A stretch of 64,000 bases of DNA. It comes from Ectobius pallidus. Its lineage: Eukaryota; Arthropoda; Insecta; Blattodea; Ectobiidae. Location of the stretch: contig CAXKWD010000003.1 of NCBI GenBank assembly GCA_964059195.1, positions 195,572,174 to 195,636,173 on the forward strand, read 5' to 3'. A model generated the notes under the pieces. The model saw only the letters and a list, made by a program, of their open reading frames with translations. It ran no database searches and was not told where the DNA came from. Position numbers and translations under genes: made by a program. Of this stretch, positions 31,366 through 41,967 are shown piece after piece; within the stretch, counting starts at the first letter, position 1; each line of letters starts with the position of its first letter.

Positions 31366-34104
31366 ATGTGCCAAACTAAAGTCTCATTAAATCGAGACTC
31401 CTTTCCGAAAATTAATTGCGCAGAACAAGTTGATATGCCATTTTCAAATAAGTGTAAAGGTTTTAAAATACTCTACCAAAACGTGCAGTCCTTGTTTAAC
31501 AAAATTGATGATATTGAAATCCTCTTATCAGCCAAATTGTCCAACATATCTGTTCTATGCTTTGCAGAACACTGGTTAACATATGAAAATTTACAAAATA
31601 TCAACTTACCTGGTTATAACCTCGCAGCAAACTTTTGTAGATCTATTTATAGCCATGGGGGGAGCTGTATTTTTGTGAAAAACAACTTAAACTATAATAA
31701 CGTTAACTACACGGCCAGTATCTCTAAAGATAAAGATATTGAACTTTCAGCTATTGAATTATCAGATTATGGCATTATTATTGTATGCTTATATAGATCT
31801 CCTGATGGAAATTATACTACTTTCCTTAATAAGTTGGATTGCTTGCTCAGTAAAATAAAAAAACTAAACAAGAATGTGGTGATTCGTGGAGACTTCAACA
31901 TAGACTTTAATAAGAACACAAAACAAAAACTTGATTTATTAACGCTACTATCAACATTTAACCTAATCACAACAGTCACTTCCGCTACGCGAATAACAAG
32001 TCACTGTTCCTCCACGTTAGACCAAATCATAATCAGGAAAGACATAAGCCATCCCGTAAAAACATATAATATGGGCTTTAGCGATCATCTTGCTTTAGTA
32101 ATTAATCTCCCACATATTACCAAACCATTCACATCTAGGCCCAAAAAATCCATTAGATTATATAACGATAGTAATAAGGAATTATTTACCCATTTGATAA
32201 AAAATGAATCATGGGAGGATGTTTTAAATAAGTCTGATCCAAATGATAAGCTGGATTCTTTCATTTGCATATACAAATATTACTTTGATATCGCATTTCC
32301 TCTAAAAACTATTAAACCATCTCATGTAAACAAATGCAAAGCATGGCTCACAAAAGGTATTCAGATCTCCTGTACAAAGAAAAGAATACTACACAGTATT
32401 TCAAAAACTCAATTAGGCCTAAACAACCCTCAGTTTATTGCTTATTTTAAGAACTACAAATTCATTCTGAATAAAGTTATTAAATATGCAAAAAAAAAGT
32501 CTAATGATAAATATATAGAAATAGCTCCAAATAAAATGAAAGCAGCCTGGAAAGTTATTAAAAACCATACTGCTGCTGAACCATCCATTAATAACATAAA
32601 ATTAGAAGATGATGGTTCTCTTATATCAGATCCGAAGCTGGTGGCAGATACATTTAATAGATACTTTGCAAACATAGCGAATAATATAGTACCAAATAAT
32701 TTTGCAAACAACAATCACTTTATCACACAAAGTAATCTACCACTGGTTTGTCCAACCATATTTCTAACACCGACAAATGAAAAAGAAATTATGTCAATAA
32801 TATCAGAGTTAAAAATGAAAAACTCTGCAGGAACCGACGAGTTTCCTGATCATATAATTAAACTCAGTGCTCCATACATTATACATCCCTTTACTGACAT
32901 ATGTAATAGCTCGTTGGAACACGCCATTTTTCCTAAGAGCCTAAAAACAGCTAAGGTCATCCCATTATTTAAAAAAGGGAATAATAAGCATGCATCAAAT
33001 TATAGACCAATAGCTTTATTATCGGCGTTCTCAAAAATACTTGAAAAAGTGTTTTACAGACGATTATTATCTTTTATCGAAAAGAATAAACTGCTGTCGG
33101 AATGCCAGCATGGGTTTAGAAAAGGGAAATCAACAGAAACTGCTCTGTTCCAATTTGTAAATACTATTCTTAAAGCAATAGATAAGAAAACTAAAATTAC
33201 AGGGATATTTTTTGACCTGTCCAAAGCTTTTGATGTATTACAACATAAAATTTTATTACAAAAATTGGAACACCAAGGTATTAGAGGACATGCTCTCAAA
33301 TGGTTGAAATCATATTTAGATGAGCGATCGCAGCTTGTAGAAATTATCCATAATGATAATGGGGAAATTAAAAACTATCTATCTGCTCAAGAATTCATAA
33401 AATCTGGTGTTCCACAAGGTTCAATCTTAGGACCAATACTCTTTCTTATATTTGTCAATGACTTAAAAGCTAATTTATCAGTTCCTTGTCCCATTCAGTT
33501 CGCAGATGACACCAGCCTATTAATAGAAAGTTCTTCAATTACTGAACAAAAACTAATTAACTCAGTTACAACTGAAGCTTATAATTGGTTCAATGCGAAC
33601 AAACTAGTAGTTAACATAGAAAAAACAGCAGCAATGCTTTTTCATACACATCAAAGCTTAAACATTACTGAAACCACCATTCGTTTTAATAATGAAGTAA
33701 TAAAATACGTACCAAGCACAAAATTTCTGGGACTTTGGATACAAAACAATTTAAAGTGGGACGATCATATTAACTATCTTTTAAAGAAATTATGTGTAAT
33801 CTGTTACCAATTCAGGTCTCTAGTTAATTATGTAAATATAAATACAGTAAAAAATATGTATTTTGCATATGTCTATTCAGTTTTGAAGTATGGTATTCTT
33901 TTCTGGGGAAATTCCCCTCCCTGCAATAAATTATTCATAATGCAAAAAAGAATAATAAGAATAATGTTAGGTTTACCTTCGAGATCCTCGTGTAAACCTG
34001 CTTTCAAAAAATTACAGATACTGCCCCGCCCTTGTATTTATATATATGAACTTCTATTATTCACAAAAAAAAAAACCTTTCGGATAAAAACACCCCATTT
34101 ATAA
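31366..34104 (+). CDS. LINE ORF2: AP endonuclease and reverse transcriptase (CR1-like)
   Basis: This protein nicks target DNA and copies the element RNA onto the nick (target-primed reverse transcription). The endonuclease comes first: KILYQNVQSL, FAEHWLT, GGSCIFVKN, VIRGDFNIDF at about residue 180 and SDHLALVI at about 247 (counted from the upstream TTG at 31345). The RT domain follows: NSAGTDEFPDHIIK near 492, KVIPLFKKG, YRPIALLS, FFDLSKAFD near 622, SGVPQGSILGPILF near 690 and the catalytic FADD at 719-722. All key residues are present. I chose ATG 31366 as the first methionine; the frame is open a few codons further. The frame ends early at 34104 because of a shift in an 11-A run at 34065-34075; the expected C-terminus continues in another frame. 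Confidence 0.9.
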   Translation: MCQTKVSLNRDSFPKINCAEQVDMPFSNKCKGFKILYQNVQSLFNKIDDIEILLSAKLSNISVLCFAEHWLTYENLQNINLPGYNLAANFCRSIYSHGGSCIFVKNNLNYNNVNYTASISKDKDIELSAIELSDYGIIIVCLYRSPDGNYTTFLNKLDCLLSKIKKLNKNVVIRGDFNIDFNKNTKQKLDLLTLLSTFNLITTVTSATRITSHCSSTLDQIIIRKDISHPVKTYNMGFSDHLALVINLPHITKPFTSRPKKSIRLYNDSNKELFTHLIKNESWEDVLNKSDPNDKLDSFICIYKYYFDIAFPLKTIKPSHVNKCKAWLTKGIQISCTKKRILHSISKTQLGLNNPQFIAYFKNYKFILNKVIKYAKKKSNDKYIEIAPNKMKAAWKVIKNHTAAEPSINNIKLEDDGSLISDPKLVADTFNRYFANIANNIVPNNFANNNHFITQSNLPLVCPTIFLTPTNEKEIMSIISELKMKNSAGTDEFPDHIIKLSAPYIIHPFTDICNSSLEHAIFPKSLKTAKVIPLFKKGNNKHASNYRPIALLSAFSKILEKVFYRRLLSFIEKNKLLSECQHGFRKGKSTETALFQFVNTILKAIDKKTKITGIFFDLSKAFDVLQHKILLQKLEHQGIRGHALKWLKSYLDERSQLVEIIHNDNGEIKNYLSAQEFIKSGVPQGSILGPILFLIFVNDLKANLSVPCPIQFADDTSLLIESSSITEQKLINSVTTEAYNWFNANKLVVNIEKTAAMLFHTHQSLNITETTIRFNNEVIKYVPSTKFLGLWIQNNLKWDDHINYLLKKLCVICYQFRSLVNYVNINTVKNMYFAYVYSVLKYGILFWGNSPPCNKLFIMQKRIIRIMLGLPSRSSCKPAFKKLQILPRPCIYIYELLLFTKKKTFRIKTPHL

Positions 34105-34340
34105 GTAATATAGAAATTCACTTTCACAATACAAGACAAAAATCAGATCTACACCATGAGAGGCTTAACACTAAAATCTGTCAAAAGGGACCAATGAATA
34201 TGGGAGTAAAACTGTATAACAAATTACCAGCCTCCATTAAAAAAATCGTCAAAATGTCTTCTTTCAAAACTGAAATCAAAGCATATCTGCTTGATCACTG
34301 CTTCTACTCCATTGAAGATTATATACAGTCCCGTGTTTGA
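34076..34340 (+). pseudogene. C-terminal end of the LINE ORF2, out of frame
   Basis: After the 11-A run the normal C-terminus continues in a different frame: FHNTRQKSDLHHERLN, then GPMNMGVKLYNKLPASIK and FKTEIKAYLLDHCFYSIEDY, ending at TGA 34338-34340. A single extra A would join it to the upstream ORF2. The block IYNKLP-like followed by FK--LK-FLL is standard for this LINE group. The 3' UTR follows to about 34508. Confidence 0.85.
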
Positions 34341-34508
34341 ATGTAATAGGCTTATCTATTATATTGTGTTCATATTTATATTCATAATTATATTTAACTT
34401 TTGTTTAGTTTTAAGTTTAGCATTAAGAAATCCATGACGAATCACCTGTTTACGAGCATTGCTCAATTGTAGACGTATGTGATAATAAAGTATTTATTTG
34501 TTTATTTA

Positions 34509-34925
34509 TATTTAAGGAATTTGGCATATTAACTGTCACCTCTCTTTATGTATTTTCAACTGTGCTATTTGTGTATCAACATATACAAGATTTTGTTCCT
34601 GTCAACGCCATACATTCCCATGAGACCCGTAACAATTATAACCTAACTGTACCAAGAAGTAGACTAACAAGGACTCTAAACAGACATATTGTCATGGGTG
34701 TTAAACTTTTTAATAAAATTCCTTTAAATGTTAGGAATGCTAGAAACATTGGTGCCTTTAAGGAAAGGTTAAAAGACCTGCTCCTAAGCAAAAACTTTTA
34801 TACTGTACAGGAGTATCTTGATTGTAACTTTTAATTTGTTTGTAATTTTTATATTTGACTATGCCTATTTTAATCATGTATTAATCAATGGCTATAATAA
34901 AATTACTTTACTTTACTTTACTACC
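34509..34925 (+). pseudogene. Older LINE, downstream part of RT C-terminus and tail
   Basis: The frame from 34511 reads FKEFGILTVTSLYVF, then FVYQHIQDFVPVNAIHSHET, VPRSRL, MGVKLFNKIPLNVRN and LKDLLLSKNFYTVQEYLDCN before TAA. A short 3' UTR ends with a (ACTTT)n repeat, ATAAAATTACTTTACTTTAC, at about 34900-34922. It continues the fragment at 29985-30108. Confidence 0.82.
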
Positions 34926-35625
34926 ACCAACCTTTTTGCTAGAATAACTACATTCGCCTTCCATTGCTCTTATTAACGTATTACACTTCACTATTGAAAG
35001 CTGTGAAGCTAACTAAGATGTTTTTACACGGTCCGTACATTATGAACTGGCAGGGAACATCACGTGCTATGAAGATTAGGCAAGTCTAGATTACGTCATC
35101 CGCATGCACATGCGTTTGATTACGTAGACGATTGCGTATCCGCTTGTTTGGGTCAGGTCTTACCTATCGAGTTATACATAGGCCTACATACAATTTAAAT
35201 AGGCTAGAAGAAGGGTCTACATTCCAAAGAAAATCCCTAATAACAGCCGAAAGTGTCGGCATGTTGACCCCATTTCCCTCAATCCGGCCATGTGACGATA
35301 AAGTAACAAGTCTGGGGTACATGATGTATGCTCCTTCAAGGAATGTGGTGCCTCGGAATTACTAAATTTTTAATCAGATAAAAATAAAGGTAGGATGACG
35401 AAAAGAAGGAAGACAGCATTGGTGATTTCCGCGCTCGTTGCGTGAGGAGAGGGAACGCAATTGCGTTTATCCACCCTTTGCCATTGCGGTGGATATGGAC
35501 AGAGAATCCGTGTGAAAACTTGTGTGTGTATATATATATAGTGTCCAAAATTAAAGCAACAAACCGAAATTTCATCTTCGCTGGTTTATTTTGCCACAAA
35601 ACAGTATAAACAGGTAATAGTAACG
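34926..35625. other. No recognisable gene
   Basis: Mixed sequence with short chance frames. A short GTGTGTATATATATATA tract lies near 35522-35540. Confidence 0.4.
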
Positions 35626-35627
35626 TA

Positions 35628-36339
35628 CAGTGAGTCCCACGCAAGAGTTGGCCAATGACGCGGGTTTCTGCGTCGTGGCTGGCACAGCTCCAACTCCCGA
35701 GCGATCGGGTGAAATATCTACGCAAATAATGCCGCGGTCGTTGTAATGATTCAGGTTATCACATTTACAGTTAAAATTACAATGAAAATAACCACGTACT
35801 TCATCACAAGAGATGATGGAAATGTTCTCCTCTTGCATCCAGACAACACTGGCACCTTTTTAGGAAATTTTCTTTCACGCGCATAAGTTCAGCTTCCGAG
35901 ACAGAGTTACTTTCTCTTGTGATAGGCCTGTGTGATATTGTCATCAAGTTCTTCTAACAGTATGTAAATATTATTTATGGGGAAACTTGAAAAATAAAGT
36001 GTATAGGTCAATTTCCCATACACAAGAAGAACTTAAAGACAATATCACAAGAGAAATTAACTCTATCTCGGAAGCTGAACTTACGCGCGTGAAAGAAAAT
36101 TCCCTAAAAAAGTGTCAGTGTTGTGCTTATGCAAGAGGAGAACATTTCCAACATATCTTGTGATGAGGTACGTGGTTATTTCCGTTGTAATTTTAACTGT
36201 AAATGTGAGAACCTGAATCATTACACCAACCGCGGCATTATTTGCGTAGATATTTCACCCGATCGCTCGGGAGTTGGAGCTGTGCCACCCGCGACGCAGA
36301 AACCCGCGTCATTGGCCAACTCTTGCGTGGAACTCACTG
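35628..36339. mobile_element. Fold-back (mirror-image) transposon, family M copy 1
   Basis: The left arm (35628-about 35930) and right arm (about 36015-36339) are near-identical inverted copies around an 80-bp spacer. Both ends are CAGTGAGTYCCACGCAAGAG next to TA, giving a TA target duplication. Read outward from the centre, each arm encodes EELKDNITREINSISEAELT, then KKCQCC and EHFQHIL-stop, the C-terminal end of a Tc1/mariner-type transposase, followed by its 3' UTR and 3' terminus. The element is thus two 3' ends joined tail-out, without a 5' end or catalytic core. An overlapping frame beginning QEENIS is also open in both arms. Total length 712 bp. Confidence 0.88.
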
Positions 36340-36539
36340 TATAAACAATATGAGGAATAAAGAAAGTAAACTATTGCAACGCGTGTGCGTACCAGTAAAA
36401 CAAAACGCCCTGTTTTTCTTTTTATGCACACGTAATGACTTTCACACACATCCAGAAAAACGCGTTAACGTGCTCAGTGTAGGGTGTACAGCAATACAGG
36501 CCTCACAACGGCGTGGCATGTTGTGAAATAAATTGAATC

Positions 36540-36615
36540 AACGACCTCATCGGGTTTCGAACCCGCGACCTCCGTGTTTGTAAAGCAATACCTCAACCAC
36601 TACGCCACGGCGTTC
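36540..36615 (-). repeat. tRNA-like sequence, probably a SINE head
   Basis: The minus strand has an A box (TGGCGTAGTGGTTGAGG) and a B box within GGTCGCGGGTTCGAAACCCG, whose T-arm stem pairs perfectly. The acceptor stem does not pair, so a working tRNA gene is unlikely. Confidence 0.6.
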
Positions 36616-36619
36616 ACCC

Positions 36620-37435
36620 TTTGTATCTGTATCTTTGTTATAATGTATCAGCGTTAATAATGAAGGAGAAAATGAAAAAGGCATCAATGGGTTAGTGACT
36701 GACTAGAAAGAAGGTACAAAAGGAATCCATGTAACTCTCCTGAAAGTTTGAAAACGTGAAATCTTGTACAGTATTAAGTTTGCACGAATGGATGATGGAA
36801 CATTAAAACGTTGTTTACAAAATTGTTTCTGCTATGTGTTTTGTATATTTCCAGTCTTTTATTACTGTTTTTTTTTTAATCGTTAGGCTTTGAATCTGCA
36901 ATATTTCGTTTGTCTCATAATGTGAGATTAAAAGTTGTATGGTTAGGTAACTTCGAAAATGCTGACTTGAGATGTATTGTTTGCAGGAACATAATGTTTG
37001 TTAATGCATTTCTGAATCTAGTATTAAGGACAAATAAAATGAAATATCACACAGTGTGAATAACACAACTGTAAAATTAATATTTAGATTTATTAGAAAT
37101 TAAAAGCTAAATGGTCGTTACACATAGATAATTTATTATGGATCTAAATAATGAAGCATACTATTGTAATGGGAATTTTCCTCTAATTTACATTATATAA
37201 TGAAGAGAACAGTTTAAAGGATGTAAACATTTGAAGAGCGAAAAAGTGATGTAGCTTGAGAGTAATTTCATTAAGTCCAGCCGAGCGCGTTGTAAAGTAT
37301 ATTCTAAGTGCTGTGCTTGTAATTAGCTAAGTGTATAATGAAATTCAATTCCGATAGTGTTATGTTTTCGTTAACATCTGCTAGCTTCATTTAAAATTTA
37401 TAGGTGGCCATGGTCCGAATTTTTTGAAAAAGAAA
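36620..37435. other. No recognisable gene
   Basis: AT-rich sequence, no open frame, no repeat partner in the window. Confidence 0.4.
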
Positions 37436-37439
37436 ATGC

Positions 37440-38545
37440 ACTTAATTGTAACCTACCTATCTCTACCCTATCAACTCTGGAATTCCACAAGGTAGTGTTC
37501 TTGGTCCTATATTGTATTTACTCTACACAGCAGATTTGCCGGTGGATGCACAGATAACTATAGCCACGTTTGCTGATGAAACAGCATTCTTAGCAGTCCA
37601 TAAGATTTAACCATAGTATCACAATAAAAGAGTACATATTTCAATTGGAGGGTTGGCTTAAAAATGGAGAATAAAAATTAATGAAGGTAAGCGTCTACTT
37701 GTAATTTTCACGCTAAGACGAAGTATTTGGCCTGCAGTAAAAATTAACGGTAAGACTCTACCTCATTCAGAAGACGTTAAATATTTGGGTATCCACCTTC
37801 ATCGTCGTTTGACCTATACCCGAGACGAGCTAAGAAGGAAACCTGAAGTAAACAAAAACCAGTAAGCCTGTCTCAGTCTTAAGTCATACGAGTAATGTGC
37901 TAGAGCATGGGTGCGCTTCTGTGGCACATCGTGTAACTGTGCGGTAGGGGAATTTCTCCCACTACAGTCGCCCTTGACGTCAGCATAAAGCAGTTTCGAC
38001 GTGACACTGAACATGAAGAACAGGTTTCTTACGTCACAGCAAGGGATGGGAACTAAAACGTTTCCCCTCAGTTGCTCACCTATGTGCTAGAGTGAGACAG
38101 ATGTACTAGTTTTTGTTTACTTCAGGTTTCCTTCTTAGAACGGCCAGACTTTAGAGAAATCGTATAGGCTAAGTACTAAATCTAAAATTCAGCAAACTGT
38201 ATTGGCTCCTAGGACACAAGTCAAGGTTATCAACTACGAACAAACTTCTAATTTAAAAATGTATCCTTAAAACAAATGAACTTGAGGGTACATCAAGAAA
38301 CTCCAACATAGAAATTCTAGAACGTTTCCAATCCAAAACTATACAAATTATTGGTAAAATTCGCTGGGTACTAACATATTTATAAAGATCTTGAAATACC
38401 AACAGTAAAACAGGAAATTGATCTACCTCCTACCAGAATCGTCTAAACAAACATCCCAATTCATTTGCAGTGAATCTCCTGAACAATGCGACAAGCACTT
38501 GTTGGGTCAATAGAAACAGAGTACCTACTGGATTTGATCTACATA
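37440..38545 (+). pseudogene. Jockey-like LINE reverse transcriptase remnant, split by a MITE
   Basis: With frame changes the strand reads [21 protein letters not shown] (trimmed here), then [14 protein letters not shown], a stop, RIKINEGKRLLVIFTLRR and HSEDVKYLGIHLHRRLTYTR. After the MITE (37833-38135) weaker homology continues: NIEILERFQSKT and KDLEIPTVKQEI. These are Jockey-clade RT domain parts. The catalytic FADD is FADE, so the aspartate pair is broken. Several stops and shifts make it a dead copy. Upstream RT blocks and the endonuclease are absent. Confidence 0.8.
37833..38135. mobile_element. TIR MITE (303 bp) inserted in the Jockey remnant
   Basis: Ends AGAAGGAAACCTGAAGTAAA and the exact inverted sequence TTTACTTCAGGTTTCCTTCT give a TIR of about 28 bp, extended imperfectly through CTGTCTCA. 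TA lies at 37831-37832 and 38136-38137, fitting the Tc1/mariner target duplication. The interior is non-coding and moderately GC-rich. LINE coding resumes on the far side. Confidence 0.82.
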
Positions 38546-39089
38546 TTTGTTATGCTATGCAAATATTAATCACTGGGCTATATATTTCTAACTATGTTCA
38601 TTCTTGTATCCCCATTACTACTTATTGTTCATTCTCGAATAGATTGTAGTGTTGAAGACAAATTAAAAATTGTAACCTACCTAGGTATAGTGAAAATAAT
38701 TCCTTTTGAAGTTTCAAGTTGTAAAATAGGCCTACTAGCTTGGCGGGCCCGTCATGAGGTTCTACATTAAATGCAAATTTATGAAAGAAACCAAAGGTAT
38801 CTGATAATTCACGTTTGATTCGTAAGATCATTCACTCAATGAATCTAGAAGTATTTCTAGACCTTTGAATCTTTACGTAATTTAATTTACCAGCCAGGCC
38901 ACCTTCCTTAATTTCAGAATTGAATACCGTCTACACGAAAACACGAGGTCAAATGTTATATTAGATAGTATTCACTTCTATATTTTCTATGATCTGTTTT
39001 TCTGACATGAATTTTTTGCTAGTAATAGTATAATTAATAGTATAATAATAATAGTGATAATAATAATAACAATAATAATATTTTTCTCG
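38546..39089. other. No recognisable gene; (ATA)n-like tract at its right end
   Basis: AT-rich sequence with an imperfect AATAATA run at about 39025-39080 that joins the SINE tail of 39090-39437. Confidence 0.45.
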
Positions 39090-39437
39090 GATTATGTACG
39101 GCTAGCGCCGTTTCTCCGCGAGACTGGGTTCATTTTACCTATTTGAATTCGTTACGTTTATTTTCCGAGAGAGGGCAGAGGGACAAGTGGTATGCCCATC
39201 GCCTATCAACCCGCCTCTGGAAACTAAGCTATTAGGCCTACTTGGACGTGAAAGGGCCAGAGGCTCTAATTTAGGCTTGGAATTCTTTTACGTGTCCCCC
39301 AGCTTAAAGTTCATCCCGGAGGACTCCGTGTCCAGGATTTTTACGTCCTGAAAAACCCCATCGACTGCGGCCGGGTTTGATCCCGCGACCTTCGGATCTA
39401 AGGGTGTGCACGCTACCACTAGACGACCGCAGCCGAC
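39090..39437 (-). mobile_element. tRNA-derived SINE, family S1 copy 2
   Basis: The minus strand begins with a tRNA-like head, GGTCGTCTAGTGGTAGCG (A box) and GCGGGATCAAACCCGGCC (B box), and contains the same body as the copy at 6046-6420, including TTTCAGGACGTAAAAATCC and GGCTCTAATTTAGGCTTGGA (given in plus-strand sense). The tail runs into an (ATT)n-type simple repeat. Well preserved. Confidence 0.82.
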
Positions 39438-39504
39438 AATAATAATAATAATTAAGGAATCGAGCACAATGTGCATTATCTTAACCTACTGACAAACACC
39501 CAGT

Positions 39505-39621
39505 CCTGAACCCGGGAAAGGGATTTTTCACTACTGAAAAATCCCCGACCCGGCCGGGAATCGAACCCGGGCCGCCGGAGTGGAAGGCAGGCGCGCTACC
39601 AACTCACCCACGGCGAAGCCG
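39505..39621 (-). mobile_element. tRNA-derived SINE head, family S3
   Basis: The minus strand has CGTGGGTGAGTTGGTAGCGC (A box) and GGGTTCGATTCCCGG (B box) at tRNA spacing, followed by GGATTTTTCAGTAGTG, a common SINE body start. It lies directly beside the long (AAT)n tract. Confidence 0.72.
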
Positions 39622-39622
39622 A

Positions 39623-40250
<628 letters not shown>

Positions 40251-40251
40251 A

Positions 40252-40590
40252 CCGCTTGCGTGGTCTCGTGGTTAGCGTCAATAGCTATAGATCCGCAGGC
40301 CCGGGTTCGATTCCCGGTACCTCCTCGGATTTTTCTGAGGTAGGGAGGTCTGGAACGGGGTGCATTCAGCCTCGTGATACAAACTGAAGAGATACTTGAT
40401 AGAGAAGTAGCGGCTGCACTCATGGAAACCACCATTAACGGCCGTGGATGTTTGCATGCTGACCACATGCCCCCAATCCTGCCATCTGCCTATGATAGAT
40501 GACGCAACGTTCGGGTGGTAGGCATAGTCCTTAAGGGATGTAGCGTCACGAGCTTTTTTAAAGCAACATTGAAGGGTTGGATGCTATAAC
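40252..40590 (+). mobile_element. tRNA-derived SINE, family S4 copy 1
   Basis: Head: TGGTCTCGTGGTTAGCGTC (A box) and GGGTTCGATTCCCGG (B box). Body: CTCCTCGGATTTTTCTGAGG, AGCGGCTGC, ACCACCATTAACGGCCG, TGTTTGCATGCTGACCACAT and TAGATGACGC. The same blocks occur inverted at 41968-42268. The two plus and minus frames here are readings of the SINE. Confidence 0.85.
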
Positions 40591-40892
40591 CAGGGAACTC
40601 CATTTGCACTAATGGAAACTAAAATAAATTTTAAAAATACCATGGCTAAGTCTGAGTGTTAATATGTATTTTTAAAACAATAACAGAAAATTTGTAAAGT
40701 TCTACATTTTATGATGCTTTAAGAAGGACTTTTCTTTCTCTTTTCGACCAATGAAGTGTAATGAAATTTAAAATTGTATCGTATTTTGCCTTCTTGTTAA
40801 ATAGCATACCATAGTTTATCGCTTCCATAGGTTCTCCTTCCTGTTTTACCGGTACTCTGGCATTTGTTTCCCTGTGTTACATATTCAGACAA

Positions 40893-41236
40893 CAGTAGAA
40901 ATTCAATTATCCGAACTCCAACCATCCGGATCGCCAATTATCCGAATTGCTTTGATATGTGTTCACGTTGTTTTTGCAGCAGCGAGCATTGAGAAACCCT
41001 CGTTGAGGGTCGATATATCCGAAAAAGCAAAACTTCTAGTCGACAAAATCGACAGTTTGTCAGGAAAAGAACTGACTCTTACCGACATGATCAATATATG
41101 ACACTTTATGTAAGTACAGTACTGTATAATTTAATTTTTTTAATGATCTTTTTTCATGATTTATGCTATTATCTGGATATTTGATTTTCCGGATCGGGCC
41201 CAAAGCCAATTATTCCGGACAATTGGAACTCTACTG
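40893..41236. mobile_element. Tigger/pogo-type MITE
   Basis: The left end is CAGTAGAAATTCAATTATCC and the right, inverted, CAGTAGAGTTCCAATTGTCC; both continue with ATCCGGA-type words. CAGTRGA...TTATCCGAA ends are the signature of pogo/Tigger elements of the Tc1/mariner superfamily. The interior contains a short frame (ending DKIDSLSGKELTLTDMINI) without a recognised domain. Length is about 344 bp. Confidence 0.75.
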
Positions 41237-41260
41237 TAGTTATTGCAGTAGACATAAGCC

Positions 41261-41823
41261 TACAGGGTTTGTCCGAAAAAATGTCAGTGAGTCAATTAGG
41301 AGATATTTATTGATCCGATCGGTACAATACATTAAAAGATTTCAAAATAGGCTACTCCTGCGTCGATACATCGCTTCCAGCGAGATTTCCAGGCATCAAA
41401 GACATCACGGTAGGCCTTTTTCAGAATGTCCTTTGGAGCCTTGGTGCAAGCCTCTTCGACTTTGTCAACTGTCCCGAAATTATGTCCTTTCATGGTGTAA
41501 CCGTCAATGCCAAATTCTACGTGCAAGTGCTCAAGAGACCCAAACGAATACATCCGGACCGACATTGCGGAAACTTCACCGTGACAACGCACCGGCCCAT
41601 GGTTCCCCCGACTTCTTCTTGTTCCCAAGCTTGAAAACTCCCATGAAAGGACATCATTTTGGGACAGTTGACAAAGTCAAAGAGGTTGCCCCAAACCACT
41701 AAAGGAAAAGACCGGAAAAGACCGGAAAAGACCTACCGTGATGTCTTTAATGTAATGTATCGGTTGGATCAATAAATATCTTCTAATTGACTCACTGACA
41801 TTACTTTCCGGAAACACCCTGTA
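41261..41823. mobile_element. Fold-back mariner-type element made of two transposase 3' ends
   Basis: Left end TACAGGGTTTGTCCG and right end GGAAACACCCTGTA are inverted, each with the TA. The left arm (minus strand) encodes GYTMKGHNFGTVDKVEEA, then KKAYRDVFDAWKSRWKRCID and a stop, the C-terminus of a mariner-type transposase. The right arm (plus strand) encodes LHRDNAPAHGS, PDFFLFPSLKTPMKGHHFGT and DKVKEVA, then is shortened by a deletion of about 55 bp carrying AAGACCGGAAA repeats. Both arms continue into the same 3' UTR (GGATCAATAAATATCT, AATTGACTCACTGACA) and the same terminus. No 5' end or first catalytic aspartate is present. It cannot make transposase. Confidence 0.85.
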
Positions 41824-41967
41824 ATTCAACCTGAATTACAACACCCTGTAATATAGCCTGAACAGCTGAACGGTCGAATCGGTTTGAATCCAAGACATAC
41901 GTTAGCAATTCACTGTATTTAATTTCTTTGTGTTAAGTATTTATTTCGTACTACTGTATCGTAAAAT

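Larger units (their letters stand above)
30109..34508 (+). mobile_element. Nearly complete CR1-like non-LTR retrotransposon inserted in an older LINE
   Basis: The element has two ORFs (30142-31312 and 31366-34340), a short AT-rich 3' UTR, and a 3' end in TATTTATTTGTTTATTTAT-like sequence. The 5' end coincides with the break in the older LINE near 30108, and the 3' end with its resumption at 34509. There is almost no 5' UTR, so the copy is probably slightly 5' truncated. ORF1 with PHD finger and SGNH esterase plus ORF2 with an AP endonuclease and RT is the layout of CR1-group elements. Frames are nearly intact apart from two single-base shifts in A runs, so insertion is young. Confidence 0.85.

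Noticed and set aside
35572..35838. QEENIS frame as a conserved small protein
   Set aside because: Open in all four fold-back arms, but it overlaps the C-terminal transposase codons in another frame and continues into the 3' UTR and terminus; arm identity alone explains the conservation.
36540..36615. Possible functional tRNA gene (minus strand)
   Set aside because: A and B boxes and a good T arm, but no acceptor stem pairing; kept only as a SINE-like head.
40874..41101. 75-codon frame inside the Tigger-type MITE as a transposase
   Set aside because: No pogo DNA-binding or DDE motif could be identified.
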